Shown here: in pieces, positions 1 to 5,452 of the stretch
How positions within the stretch are numbered: the stretch's first letter is position 1
Layout: every line of letters starts with the position of its first letter
Program-made: the position numbers and the translations under genes
Assembly: GCA_029288195.1 (NCBI GenBank)
Contig: JARFPR010000519.1
Span: forward strand, 1-5,452
Length of the DNA: 5,452 nt
DNA from: Gammaproteobacteria bacterium
Lineage (GTDB): Bacteria > Pseudomonadota > Gammaproteobacteria > GCA-001735895
Reading direction: 5' to 3'
Notes under the pieces: model-generated
Seen by the model: only the letters and a program-made list of their open reading frames with translations
Told to the model about the DNA's origin: nothing
The model's database searches: none

Positions 1-17
1 CTGACGTGGCAGGCCAC

Positions 18-46
18 TTGCCATTATGTTCGGTTTAAGCTTTACT
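18..46 (+). promoter_or_regulatory. possible promoter of the pot operon (weak)
   Basis: A TTGCCA hexamer at 18-23 and TTTACT at 41-46 are separated by 17 bases, a legal but weak sigma70-like pair (four of six matches in each hexamer). This would give a leader of about 95 bases before the operon's first gene. The interval also contains TGTTCGGTTTA (27-37), which recurs upstream of the synthetase gene. The rest of the 148-base upstream region shows only a short GTGG/CCAC inverted repeat (6-17) and two copies of TTAAGCT (35-41 and 72-78). The true promoter could lie elsewhere or before the window. Confidence 0.22.
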
Positions 47-136
47 GCTCGAACCCAGTTATGCCGTCCTGTTAAGCTGGCGTACAGACTGGAAACACAA
101 TAATAAGTTTTGCATTCAAAACTAGTAGCAATTTCC

Positions 137-143
137 GAGGAGG
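137..143 (+). promoter_or_regulatory. ribosome binding site of potF
   Basis: GAGGAGG lies five bases before the ATG at 149 and is a near-perfect Shine-Dalgarno sequence. It decides the start of the binding-protein gene: the longer reading frame beginning with TTG at 110 has no such site, and it would place 13 polar residues ahead of an otherwise standard signal peptide. Confidence 0.85.
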
Positions 144-148
144 AAATA

Positions 149-1249
149 ATGAAAGATACAACCTTTAAATCCAGCTTGATCGGATTGACCGCCGCCGCAC
201 TGTTAACGGGTACAACGATTGCGTCCGCCGCCGGCAAGCTGTATGTCAGCAACTGGGCCGAGTACATGGCCGAAGACACGATCTCAAATTTCGCCAAAGA
301 GTACGATGTAGAGGTAATTTTCACCCCCTACGATTCGGTCGAAGCCATCGATTCAAAACTGCTTGCCGGTAACTCGGGATACGACGTGGTCTCTCACGCA
401 GCCTCGCAGATCGCACGCCTGAAGAAAGGCGGCATCCTGCGCAAGATCGACAAGACCAAGTTACCCAACTTCAAGCATATGAGCCCTGATGTCATGGCGC
501 AGCTTGGCCAGAAATGGGACCCGGGCCACGACTACATCGTGCCCTTCATGTGGGGAACTCACGGAGTAACCTATAACAAGGAACTGGTACTGGAAACCCA
601 TCCCAGCGCACCGATCGGTTCGATCGACATGATCCTCGACCCCGAGCACATGAAAGAACTCTCCAAGTGCGGGGTTGCCTTCCTCGATTCACAGACCGAC
701 ATGATTCCGCTGGTGCTTGCCCACCTGGGCCATCCGCCGGATTCGACTAATCGTGCGCACTACAAGGAAGTTGAGGAATTACTGCTCAAGGTACGCCCTT
801 ACGTAAAAACCTTCGACAACTACGCCTACCAGCGCATGCCTCAGAAGGAATTCTGCGTGGCGTTTACCTGGGGTCCCGATGGATTGCTCGGCATGTCCGG
901 TGCGGAAGAAGCCGATACCGGTGTAACCCTCGATTTCTTCCTGCCCGCAATTCCCAACTTCTGGGTTGACGGCTGGGTAATCCCGGGCGATGCCAAGAAT
1001 ATCGAAAACGCGCACCTGTTCCTGAACTACATGATGCGCCCCGAAGTCGGTGCGGCAGACAGTAATTACACCTGGTACGCCACCGCCAACAAGGACGCGA
1101 TCCCAATGATCGACGAGGCGGTGACCTCGAGCACGGCAGCCTTCCCGACCGCCGCACAGATATCAACCATGTATACGCTCAACCCGCTACCTCCGAAGGC
1201 GGAGCGCGTACGCACCCGGACCTGGACTAATTTCAAGGCCGGCAATTAA
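149..1249 (+). CDS. potF: periplasmic polyamine-binding protein, PotF-like
   Basis: Periplasmic solute-binding protein of a polyamine ABC importer, 366 residues from the ATG at 149 (E. coli PotF is about 370). Residues 1-27 are a Sec signal peptide: lysines at 2 and 7, a hydrophobic core around 10-23, and probable cleavage after ASA (25-27). The mature protein opens with LYVSNWAEY, the family hallmark, with Trp36 and Tyr39 matching the ligand-stacking residues of PotF. Trp241, Asp244, Asp274 and Tyr310 align with PotF Trp244, Asp247, Asp278 and Tyr314. Cys174 and Cys236 match the PotF disulfide pair. The C-terminus (RVRTRTWTNFKAGN) is nearly that of PotF. Some pocket positions differ: Ala37 for Ser, Glu38 for Asp, Asp184 for Glu and Trp272 for Phe. 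Two of these are PotD-like, so the preferred polyamine is uncertain. It is first in the operon, as usual for a protein needed in excess over its permease. Confidence 0.93.
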   Translation: MKDTTFKSSLIGLTAAALLTGTTIASAAGKLYVSNWAEYMAEDTISNFAKEYDVEVIFTPYDSVEAIDSKLLAGNSGYDVVSHAASQIARLKKGGILRKIDKTKLPNFKHMSPDVMAQLGQKWDPGHDYIVPFMWGTHGVTYNKELVLETHPSAPIGSIDMILDPEHMKELSKCGVAFLDSQTDMIPLVLAHLGHPPDSTNRAHYKEVEELLLKVRPYVKTFDNYAYQRMPQKEFCVAFTWGPDGLLGMSGAEEADTGVTLDFFLPAIPNFWVDGWVIPGDAKNIENAHLFLNYMMRPEVGAADSNYTWYATANKDAIPMIDEAVTSSTAAFPTAAQISTMYTLNPLPPKAERVRTRTWTNFKAGN

Positions 1250-1255
1250 ATCCTG

Positions 1256-1281
1256 AGCCGGGGCGAGAAATCGCTCCGGCT
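1256..1281 (+). promoter_or_regulatory. intercistronic hairpin between potF and potG
   Basis: AGCCGGGGCGA (1256-1266) and TCGCTCCGGCT (1271-1281) form an 11-base-pair stem with a single G-U wobble, closed by a GAAA (GNRA) tetraloop. It starts six bases after the potF stop and ends 19 bases before the potG Shine-Dalgarno. Only three consecutive T residues follow (CTTTATC), so it is a poor intrinsic terminator. It more likely stabilises the 3' end of a processed potF message or causes partial termination, either of which would raise binding protein over ATPase and permeases. The structure is read directly from the sequence; the role is inferred. Confidence 0.7.
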
Positions 1282-1300
1282 TTATCTGATTGAGATACCA

Positions 1301-1307
1301 GGAGGGG
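1301..1307 (+). promoter_or_regulatory. ribosome binding site of potG
   Basis: GGAGGGG lies seven bases before the ATG at 1315. It is a strong, independent Shine-Dalgarno site, consistent with potG being the only downstream gene of the operon that does not overlap its predecessor. Confidence 0.75.
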
Positions 1308-1314
1308 CGGGGGA

Positions 1315-2460
1315 ATGTCACAAACACCTGACTACAGCGAGCGTCCCTGGCTGGACCCCGAAGCTGAGCCTTTCATCAAGGTTCAAAGCGTGAGCAAACA
1401 TTTCGGGGATTTCACCGCTGTTGACAGCGTTGATCTCGATATTTACAAGGGCGAACTATTCTCCCTGCTCGGTGGTTCGGGCTGCGGTAAAACCACGCTG
1501 TTGCGCATGCTCGCGGGTTTCGAGACACCTTCTTCAGGTTCGATTCTGATCGATGGCGTCAACATGAATGACGTACCGCCCTACGAGCGGCCGGTCAACA
1601 TGATGTTTCAATCCTATGCGTTGTTTCCGCACATGACCGTCGAGAAAAATGTCGGCTACGGATTGCGACGCGATGGCGTCGCCGCATCCGAAATTGAGCA
1701 GCGCGTGCAGGAAATGTTGACCCTGGTCGAACTGGGTCAATTCGCGAAGCGCAAACCGCACCAGCTATCCGGCGGGCAAAAACAGCGCGTCGCGCTGGCG
1801 CGCTCGCTGATCAAGCACCCCAAGGTATTGCTGCTCGATGAACCGCTCGGCGCTCTCGACAAGCGCCTGCGAGAGCAAACCCAGTACGAATTGATGAACC
1901 TGCAGGAAAGGCTCGGGGTTACCTTCGTGGTGGTAACGCATGACCAGGAAGAGGCGATGACCTTATCGACTCGCATCGCGATCATGGATACGGGTCGCTT
2001 CATGCAGATCGGCACCCCGACTGAAATCTATGAATTTCCGACTTCACGTCTGGTGGCGAATTTTATCGGTAACGCGAACATGTTTGAGGGCCGCGTCGTC
2101 GAGAACGGGACCGATCATGTTGTCGTCGAAAGCAAGAACCCTTCCTGCAATTTTTATATTGACCACGGCATGTCGATCGCCGAAGGCACCAAGGTCTGGG
2201 TGGCGTTGCGCCCGGAAAAGATTAAAATAGCGAAACAGTCAGACAGCGATTCCGGCACCAACAACATCCGGGGCATGGTTAGCGATATCGGCTACCTGGG
2301 CGGCACTTCCACCTATCGAGTACTGATTGGTGACGAACGCATCGTTGAAATTACCTCGCCCAATCTTAACCGACCCAAGGACGGCAATCCCCCTATCGAC
2401 TGGGACCAGGAGGTATTTCTCAGCTGGGAGCCTTCAAGCTCGGTGGTACTCACCAAATGA
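1315..2460 (+). CDS. potG: polyamine ABC transporter ATP-binding protein, PotG-like
   Basis: Cytoplasmic ATPase subunit that drives polyamine import, 381 residues (E. coli PotG is about 377). All nucleotide-binding motifs are intact: Walker A GGSGCGKTT (53-61), Q-loop Gln99 in MMFQSYALFPHMTVE, signature LSGGQ (151-155), Walker B VLLLDEP (171-177) with catalytic Glu176, D-loop GALD (179-182) and switch His209 in VTHDQEEA. The roughly 130 residues after about 250 form the C-terminal TOBE-type regulatory domain of this subfamily, including ALRPEKI (297-303). The PPYERPVNMMFQSYALFPHMTVE and KRKPHQLSGGQ stretches and the SSVVLT ending resemble PotG more closely than generic PotA. About 20 residues precede the ABC domain, as in PotG. 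The stop codon overlaps the start of the first permease (ATGA), so the two are probably translationally coupled. Confidence 0.93.
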   Translation: MSQTPDYSERPWLDPEAEPFIKVQSVSKHFGDFTAVDSVDLDIYKGELFSLLGGSGCGKTTLLRMLAGFETPSSGSILIDGVNMNDVPPYERPVNMMFQSYALFPHMTVEKNVGYGLRRDGVAASEIEQRVQEMLTLVELGQFAKRKPHQLSGGQKQRVALARSLIKHPKVLLLDEPLGALDKRLREQTQYELMNLQERLGVTFVVVTHDQEEAMTLSTRIAIMDTGRFMQIGTPTEIYEFPTSRLVANFIGNANMFEGRVVENGTDHVVVESKNPSCNFYIDHGMSIAEGTKVWVALRPEKIKIAKQSDSDSGTNNIRGMVSDIGYLGGTSTYRVLIGDERIVEITSPNLNRPKDGNPPIDWDQEVFLSWEPSSSVVLTK

Positions 2461-3419
2461 ACACTCCGGTCGAAGCGCTGGCAACGACTGAAGGGAATCT
2501 GAAAGACAGGATACTGCACCGCCTCATGCGCCTGGCCCAGGATCGCTGGCGCACGATAATACTGTTCATCCCCTTTGCCTGGCTGCTGGTCTTCTTCCTC
2601 GCACCGTTTTTTCTCGTACTCAAGATCAGCGTGGCCGAGACCATAATCGCAAGCCCACCGTTTACGCCGATGATCGAATGGGTCGACGAGGGCATCATGC
2701 ATGTCCGCGTTGTCGTCGACAATTACGCCTACCTGTGGGAAGACGATTTATACGTTAACACTTACCTGAACTCGCTCAAGATCTCGATAGTGTCGACCAT
2801 ACTGTGCCTGTTGCTGGGATACCCGATCGCCTACGCGATCGTGCGCTCCAGCCATACCACCAAGCACATCCTGTTGATGCTGATCATCCTGCCGTTCTGG
2901 ACCTCCTTCCTGCTGCGCGTCTACGCCTGGTTAGGATTGCTAGCAGACCAGGGGACGATTAATGATTTACTGTTAGCACTCGGTATCATCGACGAACCGA
3001 TCCGCATGCTTTACACCACCTTCGCGGTTTACGTCGGAATCGTTTATACCTATGTCCCGTTTATGATCCTGCCGCTGTACGCAAACATGGAAAAGCTGGA
3101 CTGGGAACTGCTAGAGGCCGCCGCCGACCTCGGCGCCAAACCGATGTCAACATTTTTCACCGTGACCCTGCCGTTGACCCTGCCCGGTATCATTGCCGGT
3201 TCACTACTGGTGTTCATCCCGGCGACCGGTGAATACGTCATCCCGGATCTGCTCGGCGGCGGTAACGTATTAATGATCGGGCGGGTGTTATACAACGAAT
3301 TCAACGCCAATGTCGACTGGCCGGTTGCGTCCGCGGTCGCGATTGCGCTATTGATACTGCTGGTGTTGCCGATGATGCTGTACCAGCATATCCAGGGCAA
3401 GGAGGCGGAGGGCTCATGA
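2457..3419 (+). CDS. potH: polyamine ABC transporter permease, PotH-like
   Basis: Inner-membrane permease subunit, 320 residues (E. coli PotH is about 317), of the binding-protein-dependent type. Six hydrophobic segments are visible at about 33-56, 105-128, 137-161, 185-208, 240-260 and 288-309. A long periplasmic loop lies between the first two, as expected for PotB/PotH proteins. The cytoplasmic EAA loop, EAAADLGA at 220-227 followed by the LPLTLPGIIAG stretch, is the docking site for the ATPase. ATPATGEYVIPDLLGG-like residues at 256-268 are typical of the PotB/PotH branch. The ATG overlaps the potG stop as ATGA, and only a weak GGTGG (2442-2446) lies upstream, so translation probably depends on ribosomes finishing potG. 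It would pair with the next gene to form the heterodimeric channel. Confidence 0.92.
   Translation: MNTPVEALATTEGNLKDRILHRLMRLAQDRWRTIILFIPFAWLLVFFLAPFFLVLKISVAETIIASPPFTPMIEWVDEGIMHVRVVVDNYAYLWEDDLYVNTYLNSLKISIVSTILCLLLGYPIAYAIVRSSHTTKHILLMLIILPFWTSFLLRVYAWLGLLADQGTINDLLLALGIIDEPIRMLYTTFAVYVGIVYTYVPFMILPLYANMEKLDWELLEAAADLGAKPMSTFFTVTLPLTLPGIIAGSLLVFIPATGEYVIPDLLGGGNVLMIGRVLYNEFNANVDWPVASAVAIALLILLVLPMMLYQHIQGKEAEGS
3399..3412 (+). promoter_or_regulatory. tandem ribosome binding sites before potI
   Basis: Two Shine-Dalgarno-like runs precede the ATG at 3416: AAGGAGG (3399-3405, ten bases before the start) and GGAGGG (3407-3412, three bases before it). One spacing is a little long and the other short. 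Both lie inside the end of potH. With the ATGA overlap they suggest potI is read by coupled reinitiation, assisted by its own binding site. Confidence 0.5.
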
Positions 3420-4258
3420 ATAACGGCAAGCGCTCCATCTTTCTGCTATCGAGCCTCGCCTTCGGCATTGCCTTCCTGTACGTGCCGATGATCATGCTGG
3501 TCATCTACTCGTTCAACAAGTCGAAGATCGTGCCGATCTGGGGCGGATTTTCGACTAAATGGTATGGCGTACTGTTTGAAAGCCCGGAAATCTGGGAAGC
3601 GGTTTCCCTGAGTCTTCGGATAGCGACTGTCAATGCCTGTTTCGCCACCATTCTGGGCACGCTCGCAGGGCTGGCACTGGTGCGCTTCGGCCAGTTCAAG
3701 GGACGCACCCTGTTTAGCGGCATGATCTCGGCGCCGCTGGTTATGCCGGAAGTTATAACCGGCCTGTCGCTGCTGCTGTTGTTTATCACGCTCAAGGAAT
3801 TTATCGGCTGGCCCGATCAACGCGGTTTCACCACGATTACAATCGCGCACATCACCTTTTCGATGGCTTACGTCGCTGTCATCATCCAGTCCCGCCTGGC
3901 CGGCATGGCGCAGGATCTCGAAGAGGCGGCACAGGATCTCGGCGCCAAACCACTACGCGTTTTAACCGATATCACCTTGCCACTCATTGCGCCCGGCATG
4001 CTGGCGGGCTGGTTACTGTCTTTTACCCTGTCGCTCGATGACCTGATCATCGCGAGTTTTGTCTCCGGACCCGGTGCGGTGACGCTGCCTATTCTGATTT
4101 ATTCGCGCGTGAAAGTTGGCTTACGCCCGGATATCAATGCGCTCGCAACCATCATCATCCTGGTCGTGGCAATCGGCGTAATAACGGCGGGTTTCATCAT
4201 GCTGCGACAGCAGAAACAGCGCGAACGTGATCTCAAAATGACGGCCGAAGAAGCCTGA
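3416..4258 (+). CDS. potI: polyamine ABC transporter permease, PotI-like
   Basis: Second inner-membrane permease subunit, 280 residues (E. coli PotI is about 281), partner of the preceding permease. Hydrophobic segments lie at about 8-31, 66-90, 102-126, 138-158, 185-208 and 243-264. The EAA loop reads EAAQDLGA (170-177) followed by LPLIAPGMLAG, the site that contacts the ATPase. The SLDDLIIASFVSGPG stretch (206-220) is characteristic of PotC/PotI permeases. The start overlaps the potH stop as ATGA. The C-terminus is a charged cytoplasmic tail (RQQKQRERDLKMTAEEA). It is the last gene of the operon. No convincing intrinsic terminator is visible in the 17 bases between its stop and the end of the convergent minus-strand gene, so transcription of the two probably overlaps. 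Confidence 0.92.
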   Translation: MNNGKRSIFLLSSLAFGIAFLYVPMIMLVIYSFNKSKIVPIWGGFSTKWYGVLFESPEIWEAVSLSLRIATVNACFATILGTLAGLALVRFGQFKGRTLFSGMISAPLVMPEVITGLSLLLLFITLKEFIGWPDQRGFTTITIAHITFSMAYVAVIIQSRLAGMAQDLEEAAQDLGAKPLRVLTDITLPLIAPGMLAGWLLSFTLSLDDLIIASFVSGPGAVTLPILIYSRVKVGLRPDINALATIIILVVAIGVITAGFIMLRQQKQRERDLKMTAEEA

Positions 4259-4275
4259 TCCGTAAACTGACACCG

Positions 4276-4557
4276 TTAGTCATCATCCTTCGGGCCGATA
4301 AATAAATCCCAAACCCATGCCGCCACCAGGTAGACGAGCAACAGACCAAGTGGAAGGTAGTAAGTGTCTATTTCGGTAAGCGCCGCGAGGATTGGCCCGT
4401 CATCAAAGTCGAGCCTGACGAATACCTGCAAGCCGAGCCACTTTAAAACGATGAGTACGACCAAGATCGCAACACATATCTTGACCCAGGTTGTTATCCG
4501 ACTCCGGGCAAAACTTCTGGGTTGAGAGCTTCGGTTGCGATCTGAATCTTCACTCAT
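4276..4557 (-). CDS. small two-helix membrane protein of unknown function
   Basis: I do not recognise this family. The reading frame gives 93 residues from the ATG at 4557. An in-frame GTG at 4575 would add six residues but has no Shine-Dalgarno site, and the ATG itself has only a weak GGAA upstream. The N-terminus is polar and arginine-rich (1-22), followed by hydrophobic segments at about 23-47 and 66-87. The loop between them carries acidic residues (RLDFDD, EID), and the C-terminus is acidic (GPKDDD). The basic N-terminus suggests an N-in, C-in inner-membrane hairpin. It fills an interval with no competing gene, its hydrophobic profile is protein-like, and it ends 17 bases from the convergent permease gene, all of which argue that it is real. 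A link to polyamine metabolism is not shown. A chance open frame remains possible. Confidence 0.6.
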   Translation of the reverse strand: MSEDSDRNRSSQPRSFARSRITTWVKICVAILVVLIVLKWLGLQVFVRLDFDDGPILAALTEIDTYYLPLGLLLVYLVAAWVWDLFIGPKDDD

Positions 4558-4579
4558 AAGATTTCCGGATTCCACTGAC

Positions 4580-4585
4580 AGTATA
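4580..4585 (-). promoter_or_regulatory. possible -10 element for the minus-strand gene
   Basis: Read on the minus strand, 4585-4580 is TATACT, five of six matches to the sigma70 -10 consensus, and would start a transcript about 16 bases before the ATG at 4557. No acceptable -35 hexamer lies 16-18 bases upstream. The hexamer sits within the 8-base palindrome AGTATACT (4580-4587). Weak call. Confidence 0.2.
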
Positions 4586-4647
4586 CTTATTTCGCTTGCT
4601 AGATAAGTTTACTTTCAGTGCTAATAGGCCCTTAATTAATCTCTAGT

Positions 4648-4676
4648 TTGACTTTGCATTTTTTTGTGATCACAAT
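4648..4676 (+). promoter_or_regulatory. candidate sigma70 promoter of the synthetase gene
   Basis: TTGACT (4648-4653, five of six matches to the -35 consensus) and CACAAT (4671-4676, four of six to the -10) are separated by 17 bases in an AT-rich stretch. Initiation would fall near 4683, giving a leader of about 90 bases. The weak -10 coincides with the right arm of the palindrome at 4664-4675, as expected for a repressor-controlled promoter. Confidence 0.45.
4664..4675. promoter_or_regulatory. perfect 12-base palindrome, candidate operator
   Basis: TTGTGATCACAA is a perfect inverted repeat lying between the -35 and -10 hexamers and overlapping the latter. Its position and symmetry fit binding by a dimeric regulator that blocks RNA polymerase. 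The half-sites TGTGA/TCACA are those of CRP sites but lack the six-base centre, so CRP itself is unlikely. The regulator is unknown, and no regulator gene is present in the window. Confidence 0.45.
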
Positions 4677-4717
4677 TGTTCGGTTTACCGATTTTCAACT
4701 ATTCTTGATTGCTAACA

Positions 4718-4755
4718 GCAGCTGACTTGTGCCTGTCACAGGTCGACCTTGCTGC
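4718..4755 (+). promoter_or_regulatory. leader hairpin before the synthetase gene
   Basis: GACTTGTG (4724-4731) pairs with CACAGGTC (4737-4744) with one wobble around a five-base loop. GCAGC (4718-4722) pairs with GCTGC (4751-4755) to close an outer stem across an asymmetric bulge. The structure ends 17 bases before the ATG at 4773, which lacks a recognisable Shine-Dalgarno. It could be an RNA element affecting translation, or at DNA level a second binding site with TTGTG/CACA arms. No T-run follows, so it is not a simple terminator. Confidence 0.4.
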
Positions 4756-4772
4756 AAAACGCGTGACCCCGA

Positions 4773-5452
4773 ATGAAAGACTGGATTGAGCAACACCAGA
4801 TTACCGAAGTGGAATGCATCGTGCCCGACCTGGCCGGTGCTGCGCGCGGTAAAATCATGCCCGCGTCGAAATTCACCGACACCACGACGCTGCGCATGCC
4901 GCAATCCATCTTCATGCAATCGGTAACCGGCGACTATCCCGATATCACCGATGAAATTAATCCACTCGACGTTGATATGGTGTTGCATCCCGATCCGTAC
5001 ACGATCCGCATGCTGCCCTGGGCCCGGGAACCCTCGGCCCAGGTAATACACGACTGCTTCGATATGCAGGGCAGTCCAATTGAATTTTCTCCACGCCAGG
5101 TTTTACGCAAGGTGCTCGAATTGTATCGCGCTGAAGGCTGGAAACCGGTGATCGCGCCGGAACTCGAATTTTACCTGCTGCAACCGAACCTTGACCCGAA
5201 GAACCCGCTGCTACCGCCGGTCGGGCGCACCGGCCGGGCCGAGCGCAGCGGACAGTCTTTCAATATCGATGCGGTTAACGATTTCGACCCGATGCTGGAT
5301 GACATGTACGAATTTTCCGAGGGCCAGGGGCTGGAAATCGACACCCTGATTCACGAGGAAGGCATGGGCCAGATGGAAATTAACCTGCTGCATGGCGACC
5401 CGCTGGAACTGGCCGACCAGGCCTTCCTGTTCAAACGCACGGTTCGCGAAGC
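4773..5452 (+). CDS. glutamine-synthetase-family enzyme, probable gamma-glutamylpolyamine synthetase (5' part)
   Basis: First 226 codons of a glutamine-synthetase-fold ligase; the gene runs off the window. The start is fixed by a TGA stop at 4764-4766 just upstream in frame, although no good Shine-Dalgarno precedes the ATG. Residues about 10-90 form the N-terminal beta-grasp domain (VPDLAGAARGKIMPASKF at 17-34, the usual D-x-x-G-x-x-R-G-K pattern). From about 105 the catalytic domain begins. APELEFYLL (128-136) carries the metal-binding Glu130 and Glu132, and GMGQMEINL (197-205) carries Glu202, which aligns with the metal-binding glutamate of the GQ-x-E motif. The HGDPLELADQAFLFKRTVRE stretch resembles PuuA (E. 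coli), SpuB and PauA (Pseudomonas), which join glutamate to putrescine or spermidine using ATP. Adjacency to a polyamine importer supports that role. Related enzymes act on ethanolamine or other amines, so the exact substrate is unproven and no gene symbol is assigned. Confidence 0.85.
   Translation, partial: MKDWIEQHQITEVECIVPDLAGAARGKIMPASKFTDTTTLRMPQSIFMQSVTGDYPDITDEINPLDVDMVLHPDPYTIRMLPWAREPSAQVIHDCFDMQGSPIEFSPRQVLRKVLELYRAEGWKPVIAPELEFYLLQPNLDPKNPLLPPVGRTGRAERSGQSFNIDAVNDFDPMLDDMYEFSEGQGLEIDTLIHEEGMGQMEINLLHGDPLELADQAFLFKRTVRE

Noticed and set aside
110..148. TTG start at 110 extending the binding protein by 13 residues.
   Set aside because: The ATG at 149 has an excellent Shine-Dalgarno and begins a standard signal peptide; the extension would spoil it.
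864..1166. A minus-strand open frame of 100 codons inside potF.
   Set aside because: Arginine- and proline-rich low-quality translation antisense to a clear gene; no independent sign of coding.
1256..1281. Hairpin considered as a full intrinsic terminator of potF.
   Set aside because: It is followed by only three T residues and then A, and the downstream genes of the same importer lack any obvious promoter of their own.
3911..3941. Direct repeat CAGGATCTCG (3911-3920 and 3932-3941).
   Set aside because: It encodes the repeated AQDL residues flanking the EAA loop of potI and needs no separate explanation.
3129..3951. A 14-base repeat CTCGGCGCCAAACC at 3129-3142 and 3938-3951.
   Set aside because: Both copies encode the DLGAKP part of the EAA loop in the two homologous permeases, so shared ancestry and constraint explain it.
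4259..4275. Searched for a bidirectional terminator between the convergent genes.
   Set aside because: The 17 bases contain no inverted repeat or T-run.
4664..4675. Palindrome considered as a CRP binding site.
   Set aside because: CRP needs TGTGA and TCACA separated by six bases; here the arms are directly adjacent.
4695..5051. A 118-codon open frame on the minus strand antisense to the start of the synthetase gene.
   Set aside because: It overlaps a well-supported enzyme gene and its leader, has no recognisable motif, and looks like a shadow of the real frame.

Overview
This window is an ordinary but informative polyamine uptake locus, probably from a proteobacterium and most likely a gammaproteobacterium. 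That assignment is an inference from the closeness of the proteins to enteric PotFGHI, the moderate-to-high GC coding sequence and the strong Shine-Dalgarno sites. No rRNA or other taxonomic marker is present.

Layout: positions 1-148 are a leader holding the ribosome binding site and presumably the promoter of the transporter operon. Positions 149-4258 hold four co-directional genes of a complete ABC importer: a periplasmic binding protein (PotF-like), an ATPase (PotG-like) and two inner-membrane permeases (PotH-like and PotI-like). potF and potG are separated by 65 bases containing a strong hairpin. potG/potH and potH/potI overlap by the four bases ATGA, which indicates translational coupling. 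Positions 4276-4557 on the minus strand encode a small two-helix membrane protein I do not recognise, converging on potI with a 17-base gap. Positions 4558-4772 are an AT-rich divergent intergenic region with a candidate sigma70 promoter, a perfect 12-base palindrome overlapping its -10 element, and a leader hairpin. From 4773 to the window edge runs the first 226 codons of a glutamine-synthetase-family enzyme, resembling gamma-glutamylpolyamine synthetases (PuuA/SpuB/PauA).

How it fits together: PotF would capture a polyamine in the periplasm, PotH/PotI would form the channel and PotG would power import. The downstream ligase would gamma-glutamylate the imported amine with glutamate and ATP, the first step of the gamma-glutamyl (Puu) route for using polyamines as carbon and nitrogen sources. 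The import half is well supported. The catabolic half rests on family resemblance and adjacency.

I found no evidence for a wholly new system. The most interesting points are a binding protein with a PotF-type scaffold but several PotD-type pocket residues, the regulatory architecture in front of the synthetase gene, the potF-potG intercistronic hairpin, and the unrecognised small membrane protein.
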